Assembly (NCBI GenBank): GCA_037178675.1
Contig: JAYMGJ010000109.1
Span: forward strand, 62,001-126,000
Length of the DNA stretch: 64,000 nucleotides
Reading direction: 5' to 3'
Origin: Scleroderma bovista
Taxonomy: Eukaryota; Basidiomycota; Agaricomycetes; Boletales; Sclerodermataceae
In this document: one piece after another, positions 1 to 11,587 of the stretch
Position numbering within the stretch: the stretch's first letter is position 1
Layout: every line of letters begins with the position of its first letter
Made by a program: the position numbers and the translations under genes
Notes under the pieces: model-generated
Databases searched by the model: none
What the model saw: only the letters and a program-made list of their open reading frames with translations
Told to the model about the DNA's origin: nothing

Positions 1-683
1 GGACGTCGTGAGGATTCCTCGGCTGATGTTAGATGTCGGCAAAATGGATGAGAAGCAGCCACGCTCTCCGCACGTTGCCGCTATTGGTGATGATCGAAGA
101 CAAGGACGTCTGGCCGTTATTGTCGGCGATGTCGCTTGACTACTTGATATTCACCCAAGAGGTCTCCAAGAGCACCGACCATAATCCAACTCGGACGTTC
201 TACCTTCGGTGGGTTGTCTCGCCTCAACTTGTCGCTGTAAAGCTGATGATTCTCTAGTATACTACGCTGTTGGGCAGCCTTTACAAGACATTATTTAATA
301 TTAGCGCACGGTGGCAAGAAGAGCCAATCGTCAGGGATGCCTCGGAGAGGCGCGAATGGATTGATATAGCGCAAGATGAGGAGTTGCTCCGATCTCGGGG
401 GGGACGAGATATAGTGATGGAATTGGAGAAGAGGAGAGAAGTTAAATGTGTTGGAGATGCGGGTCGAAGAGGTTGTTTTCATCCTGATTTCGCTCCAGGA
501 GCTAACTGTGACGTTCACAGAATAAGAACAATACCACTTTCTGGGCCCTCGGGCAGGCACTAGACAATGTCGGATTTGGTGGGGTTAATGCTGGTGTTAA
601 TAAATCAGCCAGATATCCGATCGGCGTATGTTACATCCCCTTTGTTTATGGTCTTGTTTCACCGAGGCTGTCAATCGAACGAG
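1..683. other. Window edge, no gene recognised
   Basis: Open frames on both strands are short (the longest about 97 codons) and overlap each other. I recognise no domain. A minus-strand frame at 291-560 and a plus-strand frame at 270-563 lie over each other, so at most one could be real. A gene fragment running in from the left cannot be excluded. Confidence 0.4.
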
Positions 684-686
684 AGG

Positions 687-693
687 TATAAAA
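687..693 (+). promoter_or_regulatory. TATA box of the knottin-like secreted protein gene
   Basis: A perfect TATAAAA lies 51 nt upstream of the start codon at 744, so transcription probably starts about 25-30 nt further on. A consensus TATA box is common upstream of strongly regulated fungal genes for secreted proteins, and it supports a real short gene here. Confidence 0.6.
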
Positions 694-743
694 TGGGTCA
701 GTGTGGCTCCACCCACCTCAGATCAATTCCAACATATCAACCT

Positions 744-956
744 ATGCGTCTCGCACTCCTTTCACTCCTTATTGCATCTCTCGCTGGCGTCGGCCTTGGT
801 GTTGCCATCAGCCCAAATGCGGAACTTCTCGACTCTCGTAGTAAATGGGCTTTGGAGCATCAGTGCAAAGATGAATACGCGACGTGTGGTGCGGACAGCG
901 AATGCTGTTATAAGCACTGCTCAACGGACAACGTTTGTGAAGTAAGTAGTCATTAA
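744..956 (+). CDS. Small secreted cysteine-rich protein with knottin-like cysteine pattern
   Basis: A 70-aa protein. Residues 1-21 (MRLALLSLLIASLAG...) form a clear signal peptide with cleavage near GVA/IS. The mature part has six cysteines spaced C-x6-C-x5-CC-x3-C-x5-C. This is the inhibitor-cystine-knot (knottin) spacing: adjacent third and fourth cysteines, three disulfides expected. The start follows a TATA box at 687-693. The 3' end is uncertain. GTAAGT at 942 directly follows the last Cys-Glu, and TAG at 976-978 could close a 37-nt intron, giving a C-terminus ending at 1017. That intron would be short for this genome, and the unspliced stop at 954-956 is simpler. The function is unknown: knottins include enzyme inhibitors, defence peptides and effectors, and nothing in the neighbours decides between them. 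Confidence 0.7.
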   Translation: MRLALLSLLIASLAGVGLGVAISPNAELLDSRSKWALEHQCKDEYATCGADSECCYKHCSTDNVCEVSSH

Positions 957-1767
957 TGATCGATGACTTCCTGTGTAGGCTTACTTTGGGATAAGCACAA
1001 TTAAACTCGGTAACTAACATGCCATTTATATGGTATATACTGGTAATGGGGCTGAGAGTAGGGGGGGAGGGGGGGAAGTGGGGGCTGGTGCAGGTACAGG
1101 TTGGGGGAATAATGGGAGGGGAAAGGAAAGGAAGGGGAGAGGGAACACGAACATAAAAAACATATAGAACAACTGCCCTTTCACACCAAAACAATGTTTA
1201 CTGGTCATTAAGTTGACCAAAACGCACGAGTAGTAATGCCAGACTGGCAATCCCAACCACACTTAGTAGACTCACAAAAATTTCTACCCAATGTAGACAT
1301 CAATCAATCTAGTGGATATTGGAGAGATGGTGGAGGTAAACAGACTGTAACGAACATTGAAACGGAGAATGAGTCACTAGCATGTCCAATGCAGTAGTCC
1401 GCGTTTCGGGATGGAGTGACCCTGGGTGAACTACATGATAAGCAAGTTGGCTGCCAGCGCAAGCCGTGTTCTGGTGCTGCACATCCGGATATCATTTCAG
1501 ACAGTACTTGGTATGAGTATTACTTGGTTTTCTCGATCTACGTCTCTCGCCCTATGATCAGTCCATGTTTATAATCCATAACAAACATGTCGGTACTACT
1601 GTAACAAATATTTCCAGTCTTCCATATCAAAGGACGGTCCGTTCTGATGCGGTTGTTCAACGTTCTGAACATTGTATTTAATGCCTGCAACCTTGCTCCT
1701 GGGTATTACAATATAAGGGCAAGCCAAAAATTACCAGTTGACCTTGATGGATCCAAAGTCGACACAC
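957..1767. other. Intergenic, with a G-rich tract
   Basis: This lies between the secreted-protein gene and the helicase 3' end. It holds a strongly purine-biased stretch at about 1050-1150 with G runs at 1061-1067, 1069-1075, 1080-1084 and 1102-1106. No gene is recognised. Long minus-strand frames over the G-rich tract are proline/serine artefacts of the C-rich complement. Confidence 0.55.
1061..1107 (+). repeat. G-run cluster, potential G-quadruplex
   Basis: Four G runs of 5-7 bases lie within 47 nt and continue into a purine-rich stretch to about 1150. The run count and short loops fit the usual intramolecular G-quadruplex rule. It sits between the 3' ends of two convergent genes. No function is shown. 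Confidence 0.5.
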
Positions 1768-4700
1768 CTAAACTGTCCCGAGCTTGCGAGGACCAACAAT
1801 CCAAAAACCACGTTCACGTACTGCGGCTTTCCGTTTCTCCTTCGCGTCGAGGTCAAGCTTCGTTTGTTTCTTAATTTCACATTGTTTGCATTTAGCCGGA
1901 CGTTCCTCGCAGCACTTCCATATAATCGTGTGTACACCTGCGGGACATTTATCACGTATCAATAATTCGCACAGCATGGTAGCGTGCTTGTCGGGTCGAT
2001 TGAGAGCAGTACTAGTGGTATGGCATTTGAGAGGACAGGAATGAATGCCACAACTGAGTAAGACCCCGCTGTGTATACGAAATTAGAATGTAGAATGGTG
2101 ACACAAACATAATGCATACCAAGGTTCGGTGCAACCTCCAGTTGGTGAAATGTCGAAATCATCTGGCTGCTCCATCAGACGGGTTGAATTCGGGTGCATC
2201 TGGCACTTGACAGGGAACCCCCTATGAAAATGTCCTCCCTTGCGTAGGAGGTCGAAGAAACGTGACCAAAGCTCGCCTCCCTTCTTAGATCGTTCAAAGG
2301 TAGATGAGTTTCCGACGAGGATGAGGCCATTCCGTGCTCGTGATATAAGCACATTGAGGCGCTCTGGAGAGTCCATGAAACCTATGGCATTGAATGTATT
2401 AGATCGACAAAGGCTTGCGACGACTATGTCGCTCTCCTCGCCCTGATAGTTGTCTACAAGTTAGGAATTAGAAAATTCGGCAGATCCCAACGCCAAAGGC
2501 GCACCAATGGTAACCAGTCGAATACGATCCTTCTTTTTCACGGATTCCACTTGCTCCAACAATCCAGCATGCCAGAGCGCATTGGAGTCGAGCTCATTCA
2601 GGATCGGATCTCGCTCTTTCTTCAGTGCATCGCGCAGTAAGGACAATTGACCAAGATAGGGTGTCAAGATAACGATATTCTCGCTCTCGTAACCTTGATA
2701 TGCAAGGTAGCACACTATCCTGAGCACCATCTCCACCTCGAATGTGTTTTGCTTCGACGATGGCGAACCTCCATCTCCTTGGTCGATTATACGTTTGTCG
2801 TCGTCTTCGGGGTGGCTATGGTCCACGAAAATGACATTACTTTGCACGCCACGGATATCGTCTCTGTTTCGTGTTTGGGGAGCATCGATGAGGTCTGGAT
2901 ATGTCAGCGCACGTATAAGAGAAGATATCTCTGGGCGCATGCGATGCTGGGTGGAAAGAGTGACGTGTGGGAAGCCTTTCAATACAAGTCGTTCGAAAAG
3001 TGATCTATTCAAGTCGTAGCCGTCGCCTTTTTCCACCGTCAGTGAATAGTTGTTTACTTTTGGTCGTAATTGCCTGCAAGTTGGTTAGTTGTGTTGCATG
3101 GGTAGGAACCAGCACATTACTTGTGATCACCAATGAGAATCATATGTGTGGTACTGCTGCTCAATGCCGTGATGACGTGACTCTCTAAGATTTCACCCGC
3201 TTCTTCAACAAGTAACACATCTGGAGAAATATCTGTTATGTCCTCCATGTACTTCGCAGCACCAGTAGTGGTACACCCGATGATTCTTTTCCCCGCTAGT
3301 TGCAGAGCTCCCCTGAATTTGGATTTCAAACCATCCTGACAGTTGTTGAAGCGTTTCCCTGCAACGCAGATATCATCTACGATATCTGTCATGATCCCTA
3401 TCTTCCAACTTTCTAGCTTTTGTTGGCGATGGGTTGGCTCCATATTCCATATATGCGCTGCATTTCGTACATTAGGTTCATCTTTGAAGAACGAAGGACT
3501 CTCCCCGTGTGCCCAGCGGGAGATGAGGAAAGCGGGGCCCGCCGGCTTTCCCATTGGACCTACTATGGACATTCCATCTTCAGGGGCGGGCACTTGGAAC
3601 GCTGTGAAGAACTCGGGATCTCCAGATTCGATATAACGCAGCATCTGGGAATAATCCGTGTCCGAGGAGATGAATTTCTTGAACGAGTTGTGGAGTCGGT
3701 CATTATAGTAATTTGCCATTGATTTCCACTCGTCCACATCTTTCCGATCTTCCCATGAAAGAAATCTCCTCCTCGTGACGTTTGTTACGCTAAGATCCTG
3801 GACCGAGGGTTTCGGTCGACTGCCAAAGCGCGCAATATGCTGCCTTTCGATACCCATGTTAATGAGGTCCTCCAGAAATTGGTCGAGAGCATGATTTGTG
3901 TAGCAGACAACAAGAATGGTCTGATCAGTGTACTTGTACATCGCCTTGGCAAGTAGTGCGCCGATGAACGACTTCCCAGTTCCTGAAAATTCGGGTCAGA
4001 GAAACCGACATGCAACATCACAACGAAAGAAACACGCCTGGAGGACCTTGGATCAGTGACACCTTTTGATTCAGCGCTGCAAGCAAAGACTGGACTTGGG
4101 AAGTGTCCAGTTTTACGGAAGTCTGAGTGTGAAACAACATTTGGATATCAATGGATGGATCCTGAGTGAGCTCAGAGGTAATTTCCGGGATGGAGACAAG
4201 GGGACCTTTAACCGTCTTCCCCTTTTCCCAGAATAAGATTTCATCAGATAAGGGCAGAAACCGCATTTTCTGCAATGCTTTCAACACCGGCTCGAATGCA
4301 AATAGGGGTGTGTCTATCTGAACGAGGCGAAGAGATTTGGCTGCCTTGAGCTGAAGGAAGGTCCTTGATACATCGACCCCTCCTTCAACCTGGAAAACGA
4401 TGTTGGGCGGCTCCATCGCCAGTAGGGATGGATCACGATGGATGGTTCCAAGGGTGATAATTTGCGCATTGTCAGCAATGAGGCATGCCAAAGTCCGATG
4501 CCGAAGAAGTTTTGATCCAGAAGGATCGTGAGTAAGAAGTCGTTTTCTTTCTTCGTGCCTGAGTTTTAGCAACTCAGCAGCAGATTGATCGGAATCATCT
4601 GTGAAGGACATTCCCCTTTCACGGTGCTTGAGTTTTTGGAATATTGGGAAATTCATGTCACATTCAAGCAAGAAACCCCATGGTATCTTCCGGTCATAGG

Positions 4701-5559
4701 GACCAGTATAAATGCCGTCCAGCTCCACATCGACGATAAGACCACGATGCCTCCGTTGCTTCTTATTCAGCACAATCTCGAGCTCCTCCCTCAATTCGTG
4801 CATCATGTCCTCCCGCAGCAAACGGAACATATTGTCGAAATATTCCGCAACACGTGTTTCCTTGCCATCAAGATCATCGAGCATCGAGGCGGGTTGTAGA
4901 GCTGGGCTCTGCTTGCTCACCAATTCACCAGCAGTCGGAATGACGGAAATCTTGCGGAAATCAGCAAAATCATTATCGTGACGTCCACCGGGAGCTTCCG
5001 AACTATAGGCAGTAGAGGTGGTAGAAAGGATATGGTTAATGAGACAGCCTGCCTCGCGGATTTCATGGTGATCAGAAGCGAGGAGTTTGTCAAGGATAAC
5101 AGGGTTACTAGCGAGTTTGCGATAGGGGTCTGTGTCCCTATTAGTCATCTGTAGAAGAGCGGAAAGCACAGTTGCAAAGAGGCGCTGGGCCCGCTGGTCT
5201 AGAGCTCCGTCCTCGAATGCCCTGCAAAAATTGCACCAAAAGATGGGTGGTTCGACAATTCTGAAAATAACCATGTCGCCACCTATCCCGTCTGCACGAA
5301 GAAGATACTCCAGGACATCAGAAGCCAATCCGTTCAAGAACTCTGTCCGAAGGTCAGAAAACATTGCTTTCTGAACTGCGTCGAGTCCAAGAGGACTGGA
5401 AACAATCTCATCTACGCATTTGAGAGGATCAACCTGTGCACAAAGACCCTGCAAAAATTGATGAGAGGCGATTATGCGCTCGCCGAGCTCAACGCTTCCA
5501 CTGAGAATATCGTGAAAGCGCTTGTCCAGTAGTCTAGTTCGTTGGTCTGCCATTGGCAA
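1768..5559 (-). CDS. ZNFX1/Hrr1-like superfamily 1 RNA helicase with NFX1-type zinc fingers
   Basis: Exons on the minus strand: 5559-4038, 3982-3121, 3073-2505, 2453-2120, 2068-1768. They sum to 3588 nt, about 1195 aa. After about 500 residues of helical N-terminus come superfamily 1 motifs: Walker A GPPGTGKS (~504-511, split by an intron), a Walker B-like LLVEEAGE, LIGDHKQLRP, a QHRMRPEI motif, DNYQGEESDIV and NVLISRARNGLILVGN. At the C-terminus are Cys/His clusters of NFX1-zinc-finger type (GGCTEPC...CGIHSCPLKC, KCCEERPAKCKQC). EEAG in place of DEAD is typical of the ZNFX1 group. Relatives known to me are fission yeast Hrr1 (RNAi heterochromatin complex) and animal ZNFX1 (small-RNA inheritance, antiviral sensing), so a nuclear or perinuclear RNA-silencing role is inferred. 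The start could also be the second Met at 5553. A GTACGT at about 1822 could splice to a different last exon ending near 1731. The intron at 3983-4037 has a GC donor. Confidence 0.9.
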
Positions 5560-6482
5560 TGAAAAGGAAAGGAGTGAGACTTGAAGAGGGTGGTAGGTGG
5601 ACGGTTGCAGCTGAACGCGTGTACAGCAACACAGGCTTGATAAGGCTGCGGCACATGGCGTCGAGGAAACAACCCTTAAACTTGTTGCCTACCGTAAATG
5701 GGATTCTATGCACCAATTGGGCACCGTTGTTTGTGACAGAGGTGCAATAGAGGCTACACAATTGGATTAAAGTGGGTGCGGGGAGATTGTGTGGCCGAGC
5801 GGCTATGTTACAGGTTTTGATTATCGTTCTTTGACGCTGAGGTTTATGACGACTCACCAGGTGTGGAGGTTCACTACATTTTAAGCTGGAACTCGAAGGG
5901 TAGTCCATACATAGGCGACAGTTGAAAAGGTTGAAACAGAAATCCCTGAACGTTCAAGGAATCGGTTCCGCTACGAACTAGAACTTCATCGTCACTCCAA
6001 TACCGAAGTTCGACGCGGGTTGGTCCGAATGTCAGTGATTACGTAACCATAGCATTGTTACTATGACTTACATGTAGTAGCGAGAAGTGGCCGAGGAGGG
6101 AGCCTCGGGCGTGGTCGTGCAGTACGTCGGTGGCATGCTAAGAAGCGGATATTAACTTGCTAGATCTGTCACGGCGACCACAATTTTAGTATTGAGTTAG
6201 ATGTCGCCGAATTGAATGCACGGATGATCGCATGTCATCGGATCCTCTGCTAGGAACTTCGAAGGACTGTGTACATACAACAACATATTCTTGTATCGCA
6301 TGCCGGACACACTCGTTGCCCACAACGCCTGTCGCTAATGTCAGTATGTACAAAGTTAGCCCCTGTGCTACAAAACAGAGACAAACAATCGTTGAGACCA
6401 AATGTTCGTCTGACCTTTGCGCTAACACAGCGATTTTTCATTCAGCAGCTATTTGTTTTGTTCTTACTGAGCGAACTAATGC
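5560..6482. other. Divergent promoter region between helicase and kinase genes
   Basis: About 920 nt lie between two start codons pointing away from each other. The frames inside are short. A minus-strand frame at 5534-5908 overlaps the helicase start but shows no conserved sequence, so I do not extend the helicase into it. No clear TATA box was found for either gene. Confidence 0.55.
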
Positions 6483-8950
6483 ATGTCTTTATCTTGGGCG
6501 GAACGCAAGGCTCTTCTTAGCTCTCTTCTTCGCGCTCAAGATGATGATGATGAGAGTCTGGCACTGGATAGGGTACTCCACGGTCAGAGTGCTGTTGGAA
6601 AAACGGGTTTGTTCTTTCTAGATCGTCTCGCCGAGTGGCATTTTTTGACTTCACATCAGCGACTACGATCAAGATCGATTCCCTTCGTTTTTCTGATCGC
6701 GATCTTTCTGTCCTCGGCACGCTTGACCGTGGACAATTTGGAGTCGTAGGTGTGCATGTGTTCATTCAGATAACATCGTATTTATTACGTTCTTCAGATC
6801 GAAGTGGTGAACTGTACCCTTGATGGACGTGTATACGTCCGCAAATCCGTTGACAAGTTGTTTGCTCTGCGGACTCGTGAAGTAAGACTCGTCACTTGCT
6901 CAACATACTGTCACTGACTATGTTTCACGAGTAGCAATGCTCACCTCAGACCGAACGTGACATATTACTTCTGGCCAATCGCCAAGATTCACTATGGGCA
7001 CCACATTTATTGTGTGCATACCAGACACCCTCTCAACTCTGCCTCGTGATGGATTATGCCGAAGGGGGCACCTTATGGGATGTTCTGGAATCGAGTCCTC
7101 TCGATGGGAGGATATCAGAATCGGACGTGCTATGGTGGGCTCCTCAGGCGGTCTGCGCCATCCATTGGTGCCATTCACAAGGATTTGCTCATCGGTAGGT
7201 TATATGAAACATTGTGAAAGTCGCGCATTTCTGAGTTTTCTCAGTGATATCAAACCTCAAAACTTTGTTTTGACATCCTATTATCGTTTATTACTAATAG
7301 ATTTTGGATCCGCTGCCCCACTGCTACCTGCCGAGCCAGATGGCAGTCGATTAATTCCTCATCAGTACTGTCTAGTACCTTGCGGGACGTGCGATTACAT
7401 ATCACCAGAAATCCTTCAAGCACATGAAGATGCTCTTGTGGCACTCGAACTTTCAGATGAGAGCTCTGGCACCGGTGCTTCCCCTGAGTCGAGAAGTTCA
7501 TGTGGTCTCGAAACGGACTGGTGGAGCTTTGGAACTATGATCTACGAGCTTGCATTCGGAATTACTCCGTTCTTCGCAAAAGACGTCAGGACGACGTATC
7601 TTCGGATAATGGACCATGAAGTAAGTGTGAAATTCGTTAGTTGTCTGTTAGATGTAAAAATGTCGACAGACTAGCCTGAGGTTCGACAAAGCTATAACGA
7701 TAACCGAACGCCTTAGAGATTTATTAAGCCGGTTTGTCATCTTCCATCATCCGTGTTAGGTTGTTTTGTGCTGACGGTTATTAGACTACTGACAAACCGC
7801 ATAAGCCGCCTTGGCCGGCGGAATGTGATGGAGATTATGGATCACCCCTTCTTTGAAAATGTTGACTGGTCGCTCGTAGGAAAAGGTAACACTGTCGACA
7901 TCGTCCATCGGGCGGCCGGTCCTGACACCGTTTCCAGATGAGATGCCAACCAGGGTGCACATTCCACAATTCGCTTACTCGATGCCAACTGGCGGTATGG
8001 CAGGTCCAGCCCCAGATCTTCCAGAGGACAACCTATCTCAGCCATTTGCATTTTCTGCGTTTTTTCAATCGTCGCCTGTCTATTCATCTCCTGGCGTATC
8101 TGTTCTCCGTTCAGTGTCCAGCACTAGACATGCCTCGGGTTCGCCGCAAGGAGAAGCGGCATTCATTGGATTCTCTTGGGGGCCATGCAGGGATGCGTTC
8201 TCCTTACACGACGAAAGAACCAATGGTGGCCCATCAGATAGACTGACAACTCCCCGGCCTCTGGGACCGGCCTACTCCAGGTCTCCTTCTGTTGGACCTG
8301 AGAAGGCACCATCGACGTATCTAACCGCATTTGCTACGCCCATCCGCCCACATAATGTGGCTTCTTATCACACACTCCCACGTACTAGCACTATTCGTCG
8401 CACCGCTGCCCGCCGCGCTGTCTCCGACCGGGAGGCGATGAAACAGCTGGTCGACTGCATCGGCATGAGTGCACGGAAAAAAGTCCTTGCTAGTGGCCGC
8501 AAACCACGAATCCTCGACTCGTTTAACAGGAGTGCGTCAGGCACCTTTAAGAAAGAGCTCCGGTTTGGTCCGACCTCTTTTGCGGCTAATAAGTCGTACG
8601 ACTCTGCCGATTTTCCACCTGTCAACGTTTCATCAAATATCGAAGGTTCAGAATCGGGGTCAGAGGGACCGCCAAGCCCGAGCCCGAGTCCGCGTCCTGG
8701 CTCTGCGATGTCAGTGCTGAGCCGACAAAGCACTACCCAAACTACCACAGTCTCTTGTTCGTCCCGGTTCTTAAGTATACCATCGATGTCGCAGTCCGTC
8801 ATCACACAGGATCACACACAACAGTATTCACCTTTAGAGTGGCACGAGGATGCGATCTCTCGACTAGAAGAAAGACATTCCGAGCTTCTATCACATTTGG
8901 GAGGTATTCAGCGGCGGATGGATCAGCTGAAGGCACTTGTAGAACGGTAG
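6483..8950 (+). CDS. AGC-type serine/threonine protein kinase with C-terminal coiled coil
   Basis: Exons 6483-6606, 6660-6745, 6798-6881, 6935-7194, 7245-7620, 7670-7731, 7785-7885 and 7938-8950 give about 701 aa. A short helical N-terminus leads to the kinase domain (~58-350): glycine loop LDRGQFGVIEVV, HRDIKPQN (~184, catalytic Asp present), IDFGSAA (DFG, ~204) and GTCDYISPE (~231), the activation-segment form of AGC kinases. After the kinase core comes PHFxxxxW-like FFENVDW, then a long Ser/Pro-rich tail with FIGFSWGP near residue 439, seen in the DMPK/MRCK/citron branch. The last 37 residues are a heptad-like coiled coil. The enzyme should phosphorylate Ser/Thr and be active, as all catalytic residues are present. 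A role in polarity or the cytoskeleton would be analogy only. It diverges from the helicase gene. Confidence 0.88.
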
Positions 8951-10352
8951 ACCAATGGTCGCTCTTAGGACCTACATCGAATCGATATTCCATCTTTTTT
9001 TTCCGATGGACTGATCTCAGCATCCAACGGATCCAAGGCTTCCCGATACCATCGTATCAGAGGCGGCCTACCAAAGACTTCCGGGCACAGTACTAGCTTG
9101 TTACTCTAGTTATCTGTATCTTACTCAGTCTCTATTCCTTTGCCTTTTCGTGGACTCGTATTCTCGGCTTGCCATCCTCTCGACATCAGTTTCTCCAACG
9201 TGTATTTCCACCAGTCAACGTGGGCATGGTACGATGTGTGATTGGATTGTTTTTGTCGGGATACGTCCGAATACAAAGACTGCAAGAGTGACTTGGATGT
9301 AGTAGTGTATGTAGAGCAAAAAGAGCGACAAAGATGCGGAGGCCATGAACGTAAGGCAAGATACAATTTTGTGGCGAAGACAAGTGCCCTGGCAGTTGGT
9401 TGAACTGGAATGGAGCCAAAGTGTTGGACAATATCACCCTGAGGGACATCAGGGTGTGAGTCCACATAAGAATAGACAATAAGCTGGTTAGAGAGAGTAA
9501 GATTTTAACGAGAAGATGCTTTTGGGAGCTGTGCTGATGTGCGAGGCATGTCCCCTTTCTTCCGTTGCTTTGGAAATGGGGGGTTGTGGGGGGGTCAGGG
9601 TTTCCTTTTCAGGACTTCCGGCATAGTGGAGTAAAGTTGAACCCTTCATTACTACTGCAGCACATTTATACTAGGAAAAAGACAACGCGCTTAGCTATTC
9701 AAGCTCACTAATAATGCATAACTCGGTCACAATGGCATGCATTTTTCATTATGCACAGGTGAGCCATTGTAAGGGGGCCCCAACTCGGGCCAAACAAATT
9801 TTGATGCATTACCTATTTTATGCATTCTACTCTAATGCATTTTGCCGTACTCAACTGTATTGCCAAAGGAGAGACGATCAAAGATATCGGTGCATCACCT
9901 AGAATCATGTTACCAGGGAAGGCACTCTGTACATGTACATTGTTTCTAGTCTCCTACATAAGCTTCAAGAAAAATTATTGTTCCCTCGTCGACTATGCAA
10001 GTTGGTTGAATGTTACAAGATGGGCCATTCACAACGCGGCTGCCATAGTAAGTTTCTGCTCCCACATCTACGATTCCGCCAAGCATCCCTGTCATCCATG
10101 ACGCTATAGTATCTTGATACAGTGTCATCAACGAAATCAGATATCAGATCCCCCAGATCCTGTCCCATTAGACATCAAGTCAGTTTATTTGTTGCACATA
10201 AGCTAAAGAACTCGCCAGCTGTATCGGGGAACCCGCTAGTTCAGAAAAACCATGCTCCAACTCTAAATCACAGTATCCTCGCAGCATACCGCACAGTGTG
10301 GGGATCCAGGAATCCTCCAAGACATCACGTGCCACACAGGTGTCGGACAGCC
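8951..10352. other. Intergenic region, possible short minus-strand frame
   Basis: A minus-strand frame at 9121-9465 (114 codons) has a credible hydrophilic C-terminal half (contains HVDWWKYTLEKLMSRGW) but no domain I recognise and no clear start. It could be an unknown gene or chance. The rest is AT-rich with five ATGCAT palindromes between 9714 and 9841. A G-run lies at about 9581-9599. Confidence 0.4.
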
Positions 10353-11587
10353 TCACGCGTAACCGTGTTGTCCCAATTCCTGTCGCCTTCTGAGCCACTC
10401 CACGACGACATTTCGATCGTTATGACGATATACCCATTTTTCATTGAAGCCTTGGAGTATTACTGTTTCAAGGTTTCGCCATTGGTCCACGGGGGCTCGC
10501 CATTGCCGGAGCTGTGTGTGGTTTGAAGGAGGATCCTTGAAGAATGAGACGTTGAGTACTCCTAACTGTGCTTGGCGTACCCCAGGAAATGCGCGAAACA
10601 GAGAGTCCACGGCAATCCCGCAATAAATAGATAGGTAGTGGACATCGTACAACACTGTCGAACTCCACAACATCACCTTCATACCTGGCGCGGTACCTGA
10701 CACACTCAAGCTTAGGAGCTACGATTGCTTCTAGAAATGGCATTGGCCCATTGAGACGAAGTCCGAGTTCTTCAAGGAGGGGTAAATAAAGAGCATTTCC
10801 TGTGAATGACCATCCTCTACTATCGCCAACGAGCATGAGGGATGTCAGTGATTGTGAGGGAACTGAGCGTTGGGAAACACAACTTGAAGGTGTGGCATGT
10901 AAGGGACAGTTGTTGGAGAGCGGGGACACGCGTTAGTGAAAGAGCTGGATGAGTAATTACTGTCTCTCGACATTGGATTGAAAGTCTTCTAAGAGAGGGA
11001 AAACAAAGGGGGTTGGTTTTCTGGATGACGAATTCTGTGATCTCATGCGAGTTGCCACAGATGATAAGAGCACGCCAGCGCTCAGCGTGTGGAACAAGGA
11101 TGTCCAGTAGTAACTTCGCATACCACTTGTTATGTGTACCCAAGTTCTCGACCCAAATGTACAGTGGAGCTGAACAACTCCTCTCCAATTGCGCCTTCAA
11201 TAATGATAACTTCTGGATTGGTATCATGACCTTGAAGGAAGTCCAAAAGTTGGGCTCGTTCAAGACAACGTCTCTCCAGTGGCGCGACACACCGACAATC
11301 TGGTGCAATGGCTGTTCAGGAAATTTTGGGTATGGAATGCAAAGTGTGAAAATCCGCGAAAGTAGTTCTGTAGGGAGGCGATCGATAGCGGGTGGTCTTT
11401 TGCTGACCAGCTCGTCAATTTTGGCTTTCTGGGCCTTGATCGCCTTGCGGTTTGCTTTAATCGCCCTGCAAGTGTGCAAGAGAGTTCCGAGAAGATCTCT
11501 TTCTTTGTTTTCGAGGAGGTCTAGTTCAAACCGTGCCCTGTTCAGTTCATCCATGGTGTCGATGAAATCTGAATCCATAGGAGGCAA
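10353..11587 (-). pseudogene. F-box protein gene with two frameshifts
   Basis: The N-terminal frame starts at 11587 (MPPMDSDFIDTMDELNRARF) with a predicted coiled coil of about 60 residues. The agaricomycete-type F-box follows (IDRLPTELLSRIFTLC...VSRHWRDVVLNEPNFW), the Skp1-binding part of an SCF ubiquitin ligase subunit, and then leucine-rich segments. Near 10835-10850 the reading frame breaks: the first frame hits a stop at 10820, while leucine-rich coding (SLMLVGDSRGW...) continues one frame over. A second shift near 10670-10690 moves to the frame ending at 10353 (FFKDPPSNHTQL... to a tail ending GQHGYA). Each break needs a net shift of the same sign. No GT-AG intron of normal length removes either break without deleting repeat-like coding. 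Either a young pseudogene or two sequence errors. If intact it would be a substrate-binding F-box protein of about 410 aa. Confidence 0.7.

Noticed and set aside
5534..5908. Minus-strand frame overlapping the helicase start, possible N-terminal extension
   Set aside because: No in-frame join to the helicase start and no conserved content; the helicase start at 5559 gives a complete protein.
9121..9479. Two overlapping minus-strand frames of 114 and 97 codons
   Set aside because: They overlap in different frames, lack a recognisable domain and a convincing start or splice context; kept only as a note in the intergenic entry.
10600..10700. A possible ~85-nt intron to explain the second frameshift of the F-box gene
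   Set aside because: It would delete a stretch that reads as leucine-rich repeat coding in the third frame, so a frameshift is the better explanation.
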